Assembly: GCA_015232315.1 (NCBI GenBank)
Contig: JADFZZ010000002.1
Location: forward strand, 1-64,000
Length of the DNA stretch: 64,000 nt
Origin: SAR324 cluster bacterium
Lineage (GTDB): Bacteria > SAR324 > NAC60-12
Reading direction: 5' to 3'
Below the pieces are notes generated by a model that saw only the letters and a program-made list of their open reading frames with translations, was not told the DNA's origin and ran no database searches. Shown in pieces: positions 25,734-34,856 of the stretch (position 1 is the first letter of the stretch; the number at the start of each line of letters is the position of its first letter). Both the position numbers and the translations under genes were made by a program.

Positions 25734-27611
25734 TTATCCGGCTTTTTCGTTGGAATCAGGATACATTCCATGTTGTGCGGCATAGTGATAGTAGCCCTCC
25801 GCACCCATGAATTTTCTGAGCAGAGCAAGATCCGCATTCAGCAGATCCACAACAATCAACCCATCAATGACATTCGAAAAATCCTTATCCACATTGAAAC
25901 TGACAAAGCGGGCGTTGAATTTGAGATAGTGCCTGATCAACACCGGAATCCCCTTGCCGTCATTTTCCATTTCAGACACCAGCACAGACATGTCTTCCAG
26001 ATCATTGGCGATATGTTTCATCACGGGCTTGTCCTTCATTCTGGCCAGTCCACCCATCCGGTAAGGATTGCGTGGTTTGACCCCCGAAGACAGACTGGAG
26101 TCCTTGAGATTTTTCTGGAAAAACCGCACCATCAAACGCTTGGAAATGGCATGGTAATTCTGACTGATGCTGACAGGCCCAAACAATTGGGTGTATTGCG
26201 GATGTCGGACAATGAATTCGCCAATCCCTTTCCAGAGCAGGGCCAGACTGTTGGGTTTGCGTTGATATTCTGAACGGATGAACGAACGGCCCAATTCGAT
26301 GGAATTCTTCAATTGGCCAACAAACTGCGGTTTGAATCGGAACAGGGTGTTGGTGTACAATCCACGTATGCCGTATTGACGACAAATCGCGTCTGTCAAG
26401 CCAAGACGGTAGGCACCCACCAGCTCAGAAGTTTTATGATTCCACATGAACAGATGCATGTAATAGGCATCAAATTCATCCAGATCCAGTTTCCGGCCTG
26501 TGCCTTCACCCACTTCCCGAAACGTCACTTCCCGCAACCGGCCAATTTCTGTCAGGATGTCTTTGATCTGATAGGCCCAGGCATAATAAACCGTGAATTC
26601 TCCATGTTGCAGCAGTTTTTGTGTCACTGGCAGATGTTCCAGTTCCAACACCATCTTGTGGGTTTCAACCGCGGAAATTACAGATTCAGGCGTCAGCTCT
26701 TTTGCTTTGGGCATGGTAAAAAACGCTTTTTTTGCTGAAGGCTCCTGAATTCGGTTTTTCAGGAAGTAGGTTTTGGCTCGTAGATAAAGCGTCATTTCAG
26801 CATCATCCTTGTCCACCAGTTTTTTCCATGGAATAGGATGTCCGGCAAAAACAGGCAGGGTTTTTCCAGCTTTGTTCAGAAGTTCCCGGGGCAACAGCAT
26901 GGTTCTCAGCCAGGGATGAATTTTTCCCAGAACTTGAAACAACAAACTGTTTTTTCCTGAAAAAAACACGGGCAGCACGGTTGCTTCCGAACGTCGAACC
27001 AGGGAGGCAATGTGTTGATGCCACTCCGCATCTTCCAGTTTGCCGGTATTCCATTGAAAATGAGATACTTCCCCGGCCGGGAACGTGATCAACGCACCAC
27101 CCTGACGAAGCCATTTGATCGAATCTTTGAGACCCGCGATATTTTTAAAGGAGGTATTTTTTCCGCCAAAGGGGTTCACTGGAATAACTTGTGCGGAAAG
27201 TTCCGGAATGCCCTGAAGAATGGAATTGGCCAATATCTTCACATCGGGGCGGACCATCTGAAGAATTCTTCCCAGAATAATGCCATCCACTCCGCCAAAC
27301 GGATGATTGGCCACAATCACCAGGGGACCACTGGCCGGAATTTTCTGCAGATCTTCTTTGGAAAAGGAATAATCAATCATGAGACGATCCAGGCAAACCT
27401 GAAAAAAGTTTTCCTGATTGATATGATGAAACACTTCCTGATAGGCTTGATTGACTCTGTCCAGTGACAACCATTTTTCCAGGCGTCCACTGAGCCAGGT
27501 CAGCCATGAGTTTTTTTGAAAAACAGGTTGCATCTCACCGAGATCAATCAATTTCGCAATTGATTTTTCCTGGTCAAGAACCTGGGTTAATTCGTATGCG
27601 GGGTAACTCAT
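25734..27611 (-). CDS. Bifunctional acyltransferase, OlsF-type aminolipid synthase
   Basis: The 625-residue protein fuses an N-terminal PlsC-like lysophospholipid acyltransferase domain (about 60-290, His103 in NHPFGGVDG, FPAGEVS) to a C-terminal GNAT-like N-acyltransferase domain of the OlsB/hemolysin type (about 340-560, YYMHLFMWNHKTSELVGAYR, IELGRSFI). OlsF proteins with this order make ornithine lipids from ornithine, and relatives make other aminolipids. The product would be a phosphorus-free membrane lipid. ATG 27611 follows a tggaga site and is preferred over 27635. Call: olsF-like, substrate unproven. Confidence 0.8.
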   Translation of the reverse strand: MSYPAYELTQVLDQEKSIAKLIDLGEMQPVFQKNSWLTWLSGRLEKWLSLDRVNQAYQEVFHHINQENFFQVCLDRLMIDYSFSKEDLQKIPASGPLVIVANHPFGGVDGIILGRILQMVRPDVKILANSILQGIPELSAQVIPVNPFGGKNTSFKNIAGLKDSIKWLRQGGALITFPAGEVSHFQWNTGKLEDAEWHQHIASLVRRSEATVLPVFFSGKNSLLFQVLGKIHPWLRTMLLPRELLNKAGKTLPVFAGHPIPWKKLVDKDDAEMTLYLRAKTYFLKNRIQEPSAKKAFFTMPKAKELTPESVISAVETHKMVLELEHLPVTQKLLQHGEFTVYYAWAYQIKDILTEIGRLREVTFREVGEGTGRKLDLDEFDAYYMHLFMWNHKTSELVGAYRLGLTDAICRQYGIRGLYTNTLFRFKPQFVGQLKNSIELGRSFIRSEYQRKPNSLALLWKGIGEFIVRHPQYTQLFGPVSISQNYHAISKRLMVRFFQKNLKDSSLSSGVKPRNPYRMGGLARMKDKPVMKHIANDLEDMSVLVSEMENDGKGIPVLIRHYLKFNARFVSFNVDKDFSNVIDGLIVVDLLNADLALLRKFMGAEGYYHYAAQHGMYPDSNEKAG

Positions 27612-27769
27612 ACACTCTCCAGATAAGGGGATCAAGCATCATGACAAACCGATGTATGTCCTGATCATAGGGTGAGAGTGTCATAGTTCTATGATGAGAC
27701 TGTTAAACTTCTGTCAGAAAGAGAGGAGAGAAACGCGGGCAACCTGCCACAAGCCATGGCAGGTTGAAA

Positions 27770-29266
27770 TCAAAAGGAAACTTTGAGTTCCATTTTTCCT
27801 GAAACAAACGTGGTTTCTTTCAGGGCAACATAGGTGGGACTGACGACCGATTCCAGGCCATCCGCGATTTTCCATTTGAGGACTGGCGCGAAAATTTGCC
27901 GGAGGGTTTCTCCGTCACTGTTCTGATAGGAGGCAAACAGGATGGTTGTCCCCAGAGCATCGCCGGGGAAAAAGGACGCGCTCACATGCCCGGACACAAA
28001 ATTGGTCACTTCCTCAGACTGCCCCATCAACGCATTGGTTTGAAGAAAAAGAGGGGTTGAATCATTCCAGTCGCTCACCAGCAATTGGCCGACATACAGA
28101 TTAACAATCGCGGAGGAAATATAAAATTCAGCGCCGGTCACAACCTTCTGCCAGTTGTTTTTGATGAACGGATCATCCCCGTTTTCGTCTTCTGTCTGAT
28201 TGTTCACATACGCCAGTTTGAGCAACGCGCTGCCGCTATTGTACTGCACGTCCAATCCCGGACTTTTCAGAGAGTGCCAGGTTCGTTGACTGGCCTCATT
28301 GTCATCCACCATCACATCCGCAACAGGATCAAGCCCTTGAACATAGCTCAAGGCCATGTCCAGATTTCCCTGTGTGAATGAATAACGCAGGGCAACCTGC
28401 TGTCGATCGGAGTGAGCTTCGGGCAATTGATCGGGTAACAGATAGTAATAGTCCGCATAAGCCGGATCAATATTGACTTTGGCCATCGGAATGTAGAGGA
28501 CGTCCAGAAAGCTGAAATCACCAACATACTGTTTTAGTAAAATACCGGTGCTCGCCATTTTGCTATCTTCAAATTCAGTGCTACTGAATGCCATGTTCCT
28601 GGAATTGATGCGGTCGGTGGGCACTTCAAGTCCTTCCATGAAGCCCCAGGTGATCAGTTGATTTCCGATTTTCCAGGTCCGACTGCCGTCAAACACTTCT
28701 ATGAAGGCCTCAACCATCCGGATTGCTGTCCGGGATGCGTCATCATCGGTGACATCATTGTATTCCACATTGACTGCCGTAAACAAACGGGCGGTATCGC
28801 CCAGAAAACCTTCCAGCTTAAGCTGCATGCGGGCACCAACATCGGTGAACTGATTCTCATCCTGATGAGCCGGAGCATTCAGTCCCTGAACTTTCATGGC
28901 CTGAAACCTGGCCCAAAGATCATCCGCATAATGGGTGCTGTTCCAATACATCAAGGGTTTCAGATAGCCATTGACCATGAGAGAATGGTTATCCTCTTCC
29001 AGGGAGGCACCTGTCTCAGTGGCGGCCTCCGAACTCAGGGAATCACTTTGAGGCGCGGAACTGTCAGACAGGTCTTCCAGTCCTCCATTTTCTGGACTGT
29101 CGGCAAGCCCTGACAAATCGTCCAGTATCCCGGCCTCTGTTGTCGCGGATTGCACTGCGTCGTCACTGTTTTCTGCCAGACCGGATAACTCCTCAAGATC
29201 CGCGGCCAGTGGATGATAAATCCACACCACGAACAGGAATGCCACCATCATAATTTTGCGAATCAT
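27770..29266 (-). CDS. Outer-membrane beta-barrel protein with N-terminal acidic motif repeats
   Basis: This 498-residue protein has a signal peptide (cleavage after HPLAA), an acidic, serine-rich mature N-terminus with three related motifs (LEELSGLAENS 24-34, LDDLSGLADS 48-57, LEDLSDSS 63-70), and a C-terminal region of alternating beta strands ending in phenylalanine (MELKVSF), as in DUF1302-like porins. It should be the outer-membrane component of the RND/LolA-like operon. It is the last gene of the set, 41 bases after the LolA-like gene. The N-terminal motif also occurs in the RND protein. Confidence 0.75.
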   Translation of the reverse strand: MIRKIMMVAFLFVVWIYHPLAADLEELSGLAENSDDAVQSATTEAGILDDLSGLADSPENGGLEDLSDSSAPQSDSLSSEAATETGASLEEDNHSLMVNGYLKPLMYWNSTHYADDLWARFQAMKVQGLNAPAHQDENQFTDVGARMQLKLEGFLGDTARLFTAVNVEYNDVTDDDASRTAIRMVEAFIEVFDGSRTWKIGNQLITWGFMEGLEVPTDRINSRNMAFSSTEFEDSKMASTGILLKQYVGDFSFLDVLYIPMAKVNIDPAYADYYYLLPDQLPEAHSDRQQVALRYSFTQGNLDMALSYVQGLDPVADVMVDDNEASQRTWHSLKSPGLDVQYNSGSALLKLAYVNNQTEDENGDDPFIKNNWQKVVTGAEFYISSAIVNLYVGQLLVSDWNDSTPLFLQTNALMGQSEEVTNFVSGHVSASFFPGDALGTTILFASYQNSDGETLRQIFAPVLKWKIADGLESVVSPTYVALKETTFVSGKMELKVSF

Positions 29267-29307
29267 CGTTCCTCATGAATTGAGAGTGGGAAAGGAATCA
29301 GTGAAAC

Positions 29308-30168
29308 TTACCACCATTTTCGGGTCAGATACTGAAGATTGAAAATGGACGGATCAACCTTGTCCGCTTCCTGTTCCACATCAAAGCGGTCAATTTCCAT
29401 AACGGTTTTGGTGCCCTTGATCACGTTTTTCATTTCAAAGCCGCCCGGTACAAAAATTTTCTGGTCATCGCGGTTTTTCTTGACCAGGAATGACAGCAAC
29501 TGCATCTGCTTGTATAATTGTCCTTGCAGATTATAGATTTCGCCCTTGAACACCAGTCCGGAGCGAGGATCCATCCAGATGATGGTTTTGCTGTAGCCGT
29601 AATCGTCCTTGTTCTGCTGACTTTTGAATTCGCTCTGGATTTTTTCAACTTGCAGGGATTTGCCTTTGAAATTCACAGTGTCGGTTCCAAGCCATGTATA
29701 GTTGTAATCATTGATATCCCGTGCGGCCATATCTCCATTGGAAAAATCAGAACCCATGAAGGAGGAGCTTTTGTCAGAACCAATGACCCGTTTGGGTTTG
29801 CGGAGTCCTTTGAGATAGATCCACTGATCATCGTCAGCACCTTCCTGTTCAATCATGAGTGCGCTGTTGCCCTGATCATCAGCCGGAAAATAGAAGTAAC
29901 TGATAGCACGACTCAAGCGTTTTTGCGGGTCCTTATAATTTTCATGGAAATTGGCGGATCGGGCTTTTTTGGTGAAAATCAACTGTTCCTGGGAATCATA
30001 GATCTTGAACACATTTTCACTGAGTGTTTTTTCAAAAGCCGGAAGTTTGTCCACGGCTTCCATAATGGCCCGGCCTTTTTCTTCTGGTGTTTCTGCCCTC
30101 ACAGGGTTCAGGCTGGTTCCCAAAAACAGAATACAGGCAATGCTTCCCAACAATAATTTTTGTTTCAT
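29308..30168 (-). CDS. LolA-like outer-membrane lipoprotein-sorting family protein
   Basis: The 286-residue protein has a signal peptide (LLLGSIACILFLGTSL) and a LolA/LolB-like half-barrel pattern (GRAIMEAVD at the start, later WIYLKGLRKPKRVIG, GSDFSNGD, DPRSGLVFKGEIYN). Proteins of this family sit next to MMPL-type RND exporters and are thought to carry lipids across the periplasm. ATG 30168 follows an aaggag site, so the upstream 28 codons of open frame are not used. Confidence 0.85.
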   Translation of the reverse strand: MKQKLLLGSIACILFLGTSLNPVRAETPEEKGRAIMEAVDKLPAFEKTLSENVFKIYDSQEQLIFTKKARSANFHENYKDPQKRLSRAISYFYFPADDQGNSALMIEQEGADDDQWIYLKGLRKPKRVIGSDKSSSFMGSDFSNGDMAARDINDYNYTWLGTDTVNFKGKSLQVEKIQSEFKSQQNKDDYGYSKTIIWMDPRSGLVFKGEIYNLQGQLYKQMQLLSFLVKKNRDDQKIFVPGGFEMKNVIKGTKTVMEIDRFDVEQEADKVDPSIFNLQYLTRKWW

Positions 30169-30258
30169 GGTGTGCTCCTTGGATGATTGGTTGTTCCCGA
30201 TTTGAATCACAGAAATGACGGTCAGGTATCGGGCCCGGTCCTGACCGGTCATGCCTCT

Positions 30259-33200
30259 TTAATGCTTTGTTTTGTTGTCAATCTGATTTTTTTCCATTTC
30301 AAAAAACCTGGGTTTTAACACCAGAATCAACGCTGGCAACAGCGTCATCGCCCCCAGAGAACTGTAAATCATGGTTCCAGCCATCAGGGCTCCCATGGCG
30401 ATATTGGCCACAAACGCTGAAGCGATCAACACCAGAAACCCCACAGCCACAGACACCGCATTGATCAGAATCGCCTTGCCCGAAGAGTGAATGGTGTTGA
30501 AATAGGCGTGTTCCAGATCATCCCCCTGACGCAACTGGGTCTTGAATCGTTCCAGAAAATGGATGGTGTAATCCACACCAATCCCAATGGAGATGGAAGC
30601 CACCATCATGGTTCCCGTATTGATTTTCCAGCCCAGCAAATAAATCATGCCGAAATTCGCCAGAACTGTAAAAAAGAGGGGAATGATGGCAAATAGCCCA
30701 CCGACCAGCGACCGGAAAATAAAAAATGTGACCGCGAAAACAAACACAAAAGACCATGCGATACTTTTTGCCTGGGAAGTGCTGATCACGTTGGTGACTT
30801 CGGTAATGGTTGGCGCATAGCCGGCCACACGGACATCGGCAATATAAGGATCATTGGCTGGAAACAGTTTTTTAAGACCTTCCCGGATCTGTGTTTCATA
30901 ATCCATGATAAACGCGCTGCTGCCATCCCGTGTGAGAATCGACATCTGGAATTCTTTCAGATCCGGTGTGACCATGCCTTCAAACGTATCCCGATTGGCA
31001 TTCAAGGCCTGATTCAGCAACACACCGGTAATTCCCCGATCGGTCAAGGTTGGATCCGCGATGTTGTCTGTTTCCACATTGGGCAGACGTTCATAAGTGG
31101 GGTCATCGTCATGGTAAAACACCCGATAGAATTTTCTGACCAGATCCACCGGACTCACCACAAAACCTGTGGGTTGCATGACGTGTCCCTCGATTGTGAT
31201 GGAAGGAGAGGTCATGGCTTCAGCAAATTCCTGCATTTTCTGAATCTTATGCAGCACCTGAGTCTGGGTCAGATCCGCTACAAAAAAATCATGCAACTGA
31301 TTGAACGCCCGTTGTAATTTGAGGGCTGATTCTTCCTGTTTGTGTTGTCGAAGCTGAATCACAGCGGAGGCGGTGCTTTCCCATGTTTCCTGAGTCAGCC
31401 CCAACTGTTGATGAATCTCCTTCAATCCGGCAAGCTGTTCCGACGAAAGATCTTCATAAGGTCCTTTTTCCACCGTTGCGCTTGTTTCAGTGGAATCAGC
31501 CAACCCCATCAGATCGTCCAGACCGCCGCCGCTGTTTGTAGCCGTATTTTCCTCAGAAGAAACGCCCATCAGTTCATCCAGTGCATTGGCTTCTTCCGAG
31601 GTCAGCTCCTTCTGCTGTTTTTCCTTGGTGGTTCCAGTTTCTTCAGGAGTGACCGCAACAGCATATTCTTCGTTAAGCACATGTCCGGTGACTTCCATAA
31701 TCTGTTTGATCCCGGCCTGGTTTTTTACGGGGTCCTTCACCAGTTCAGTCAGCGAATGTATCTGGTCATTCAGCGGGGAATAATTGCTTTCAGGAGTTGC
31801 CTTCACAAAGGCGTCCCATGCGGAATTCAACCGCTGAACCGCGACCGTGAGTGACTCGATCGCCTCAGGATGATCAATGAGAACTTCCGGACGAAACCGG
31901 AACAGAAGATTGACCAGTCCGGTTCCACTCAATTTACGATTGATGAAGACATCACTTTGCTTGATGGGGTTGTCGTCCTTGAAATTGGACATCTGTCCGC
32001 CTTCATATTTCAGTTGGGGCATCACAAGTGCGGAGGCGATCATGAGCACTACGAAACCCGCAATGAACGCTTTGGGATGTTTGACGACCAGTGCCGCCCA
32101 GGCATGCATCAGCTTGTCAATGGCGTGGCCTTCCGCATGAACGTTGTCCCGTTTCAAGGCTTTTGTTTTCTGTGGGATTTTCCACCATGTCAAAATGGCG
32201 GGACTGAATGTGAGCGACAGGAATAGCGCACCCGCAACGCCCACCGCCGCAAAAATCCCGAACTGTTGAATAAGGGTCAGATCGGACGAAACAAGAGAGA
32301 GAAATCCGGCAACAGTGGTGGCTCCTGCCATAAGGATCGCAACACCCACATGCTCAACGGTGATCTGCAGAACTTTTTTACGGTCTTTGGAATAGTGAAT
32401 ATCTTCATAATAGCGGTTGAGCAGGTGAATCCCATAGGCGGTGCCCGTCGCCAGCAGCACAATGGGCAACATCGAAGATATGGCGGTGACTGGCACATGA
32501 GCCATCGCCATACAGCCCAAGGCCCAGATCATGGAAATGATCACCGTTATCATGGGAATGAATACCCCGACCGCTGTCCGGAAACTCAGCAGAAGAATGA
32601 AAAAGATGAGCACAATGGCCACGGGCATCAACATTCCCATATCCTTGCCGATCATGTGGGCAAAAATCGCGGTCACGACGGGTGCTCCGGCTATATGAAA
32701 TTTTAGGCCCGGAACCGCATGTTTCCTGATAATTTCCTGTGTCTGTTCATAAATCAGATTCAGATCATAAATATCCTTGACGTTGTATAACTTGAACTCC
32801 AGATTTTCACGACTCAACGCGTCAATGTTTTCCAGTGAAAATTCATACAGATTGGTGGTGAAATTCTCCCAGGTATACATCTCAGGATGCAGGAAGAAAT
32901 TCCGGCTTTCCACATAACTCATGAGGTCATCAAATTTTTCCAGAGTGAGTTCGCCGGATAACAGTTCCTGAAGACGTGGATGTTCCTCGAACGTGCTGGA
33001 TAAATAGCCGGTCAGGTGCTTTTTCAGAATACGCCGCATGGTTTGTGTATGCTCTGAGATAAAAGCATCATCATAGGTGGTCAGGCCATATTTTTTACCA
33101 TACACGTCAAAGGGAAACACACTGTCCCGGCCCATGTAGCGGTTTTTCAGTTTTTCCGCGTCAATGGCGGTTTCCAGTTCCAGCAGGGCAAAACGCCGTT

Positions 33201-33852
33201 TGTAATCCCACTTGCGCAGCATCTGGACCTGAATGGACGTGGCGGTCAGGTCTTCGGAAATCAAACTTCCCCGGGTGGTGCGGTCATTCAGCAAATGGGC
33301 CTGCAACCCGGGAATGATTTTTTTCAGATCCTCCTCCGACTCAGGCAACAGTTCTTCCGTTTGATCCGTAAAGGGAATGCCCAGTTCTTTTTTCAGTTTT
33401 GTGATCACACTGCCTGAAATGACAGAACCGGTTTCCTTGTCCAGAATGGCATCTTCAAGATTGGCGATGCTCCGGATATTTTCCTGATCAATTCCCATCG
33501 GCAGGGTGAGGGTTTCAGTTTTTCCGGTGAGCAGGCTCTGAATGGTTTTGGTGCCCTTGAGCCCCTTGATATCCTCAATAATTGCTTCCATCGCCCGTAG
33601 CACGTCAGGTTGCATGACGGTTCCACCAGGCATTTCAAGACCAATCATCAGGGCTTCCTGATAATTGAAATTCTTTTTGTAATAATCATTGGCTTTGGTC
33701 GTGGGCATGCTCTTGGGCAGGAATTTGGTCATATCCGCTTCCATATACAACCGGGTTTTGATCTGATACATCATGAACGCGGTGATGCCAATCACGACCA
33801 CCACCACCAGGCCCGGAAACCTGGTACTGAAACGACCTAAATATTTCATCAT
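30259..33852 (-). CDS. MMPL/RND superfamily exporter with motif-bearing periplasmic loop
   Basis: This 1197-residue protein has the two-fold RND layout: helix 1, a large periplasmic loop, five helices with MMPL motifs (LLSFRTAVGVFIPMI, ATGTAYGIHLLNRYYE), then a second half with another large loop and IGIGVDYTIHFLERF. It resembles HpnN/MmpL lipid exporters but is longer. The second loop (about residues 650-1010) includes an acidic stretch with LDELMGV (758-764) and LDDLMGLADS (778-787), matching motifs in the barrel protein. It is the first structural gene after tetR and is likely repressed by it. Confidence 0.88.
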   Translation of the reverse strand: MMKYLGRFSTRFPGLVVVVVIGITAFMMYQIKTRLYMEADMTKFLPKSMPTTKANDYYKKNFNYQEALMIGLEMPGGTVMQPDVLRAMEAIIEDIKGLKGTKTIQSLLTGKTETLTLPMGIDQENIRSIANLEDAILDKETGSVISGSVITKLKKELGIPFTDQTEELLPESEEDLKKIIPGLQAHLLNDRTTRGSLISEDLTATSIQVQMLRKWDYKRRFALLELETAIDAEKLKNRYMGRDSVFPFDVYGKKYGLTTYDDAFISEHTQTMRRILKKHLTGYLSSTFEEHPRLQELLSGELTLEKFDDLMSYVESRNFFLHPEMYTWENFTTNLYEFSLENIDALSRENLEFKLYNVKDIYDLNLIYEQTQEIIRKHAVPGLKFHIAGAPVVTAIFAHMIGKDMGMLMPVAIVLIFFILLLSFRTAVGVFIPMITVIISMIWALGCMAMAHVPVTAISSMLPIVLLATGTAYGIHLLNRYYEDIHYSKDRKKVLQITVEHVGVAILMAGATTVAGFLSLVSSDLTLIQQFGIFAAVGVAGALFLSLTFSPAILTWWKIPQKTKALKRDNVHAEGHAIDKLMHAWAALVVKHPKAFIAGFVVLMIASALVMPQLKYEGGQMSNFKDDNPIKQSDVFINRKLSGTGLVNLLFRFRPEVLIDHPEAIESLTVAVQRLNSAWDAFVKATPESNYSPLNDQIHSLTELVKDPVKNQAGIKQIMEVTGHVLNEEYAVAVTPEETGTTKEKQQKELTSEEANALDELMGVSSEENTATNSGGGLDDLMGLADSTETSATVEKGPYEDLSSEQLAGLKEIHQQLGLTQETWESTASAVIQLRQHKQEESALKLQRAFNQLHDFFVADLTQTQVLHKIQKMQEFAEAMTSPSITIEGHVMQPTGFVVSPVDLVRKFYRVFYHDDDPTYERLPNVETDNIADPTLTDRGITGVLLNQALNANRDTFEGMVTPDLKEFQMSILTRDGSSAFIMDYETQIREGLKKLFPANDPYIADVRVAGYAPTITEVTNVISTSQAKSIAWSFVFVFAVTFFIFRSLVGGLFAIIPLFFTVLANFGMIYLLGWKINTGTMMVASISIGIGVDYTIHFLERFKTQLRQGDDLEHAYFNTIHSSGKAILINAVSVAVGFLVLIASAFVANIAMGALMAGTMIYSSLGAMTLLPALILVLKPRFFEMEKNQIDNKTKH

Positions 33853-33884
33853 AAGCTGTCCTTCCTTAAAACATGAATGACTGT

Positions 33885-33909
33885 CTGACTACTTTTGAAT
33901 ATGAGTCAG
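33885..33909. promoter_or_regulatory. Candidate TetR operator upstream of the RND gene
   Basis: The site is CTGACT-N13-AGTCAG, a perfect 6-bp inverted repeat, 33 bases before the RND start. The same arms with the same spacer occur once more, upstream of tetR at 34541-34565. Confidence 0.65.
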
Positions 33910-33943
33910 AGGTGGATAAAAAAAATCATGAATAGTTCATGAT

Positions 33944-34507
33944 TTACTGGCGCAGCCCGCCGAAAATCAGTTCAAACAAATCCCTCACTTCCTGTTCAAT
34001 TTCCGCAGAATCCATTTCCAGCCAGCGCAAAATAAACTGAAACTGAATTTTTTCAATCATCACAGCGTTTTTATGGTGATCTGCCTTACGAAAAAGCCCT
34101 TCAGTTTCCCCCTCCTCCAGCAGTTGTTGAATGTCATGGATCGCTTCCTGTTTTTTGTTTGAAAGTTTGACGTGGGTGTCAATCATTTCCTCAAAGACGA
34201 CCCGGGACATGGAGTATTGCAGGATCAACCCCTTGATGTGTCCAAGTTTACAGAGCAAAAGCCGAATCAATTTCTGTTCAGCGTTTTTCTCAGCTTTCAG
34301 AACTTTTTTCAATTGTTCACGAATGCTTTGATAATCCTGTTCCGCACAGCGGATAAACAGAGCTTCCTTGTTATCAAAATAATTATAGACGGTGCCTTTA
34401 CCAACGCCTGCGTCATGAGCGATTTCCTCAACATTGGCTTTTTTAAAACCATATCTGAAAAAATGCTCCCGCGCCGCATTCAGTATCTGTGTTTCTTTCG
34501 GTAACAC
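33944..34507 (-). CDS. TetR-family transcriptional regulator
   Basis: The 187-residue protein has a clear TetR helix-turn-helix near the N-terminus (ILNAAREHFFRYGFKKANVEEI, GVGKGTVYNYFDNKEALF) and an all-helical ligand domain. I set the start at GTG 34507, which a gaaggag site precedes by 8 bases. A longer frame to 34537 has no such site. It sits 91 bases upstream of the RND gene on the same strand. Matching inverted repeats before both genes suggest that it represses itself and the exporter operon. Confidence 0.88.
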   Translation of the reverse strand: MLPKETQILNAAREHFFRYGFKKANVEEIAHDAGVGKGTVYNYFDNKEALFIRCAEQDYQSIREQLKKVLKAEKNAEQKLIRLLLCKLGHIKGLILQYSMSRVVFEEMIDTHVKLSNKKQEAIHDIQQLLEEGETEGLFRKADHHKNAVMIEKIQFQFILRWLEMDSAEIEQEVRDLFELIFGGLRQ

Positions 34508-34540
34508 CAGAAAAACTCCTTCAAAAACATGCACCAAAAA

Positions 34541-34565
34541 CTGACTGAACTCCAGATACAGTCAG
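34541..34565. promoter_or_regulatory. Candidate TetR operator upstream of tetR
   Basis: CTGACT-N13-AGTCAG, extended to 7 bp per arm (ctgactg/cagtcag). It lies 33 bases upstream of the tetR GTG start, where it would overlap the promoter and give autoregulation. Confidence 0.65.
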
Positions 34566-34856
34566 CTATACGTAATTGTCAACACCGAAAAACTGTTGCT
34601 GGAATTTATTTCTATTTTTGAATCTCAAGAACTTCGTCCCGGACCTGCGCAATCAAGGGCATTTCACAGGAGAGCACCTTACTGGTAAGTATTTGTGAGG
34701 AGGCAAACCGGACATGTCGGGAAAGATAAGCGTTCATCCCATTGCGTTTTTTTTCAGGAGGCCTTATCAAACTTTAACCATTCCGCATCATCTTCACCCG
34801 GACGCACCATGAACCGCGCATAATGATTCCGGGGTCAAACCGCATAAAGGCGTTGT
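34566..34856. other. Spacer with possible decayed coding remnant
   Basis: No clear gene lies in this 291-base region between the divergent tetR and peptidase genes. On the minus strand a 41-codon frame (34612-34737) has no convincing ribosome-binding site, and another short frame precedes it. They could be remnants of a small decayed gene. Confidence 0.4.

Noticed and set aside
34612-34737. 41-codon minus-strand frame upstream of tetR
   Set aside because: Weak start context and no known family; mentioned only as a possible remnant.
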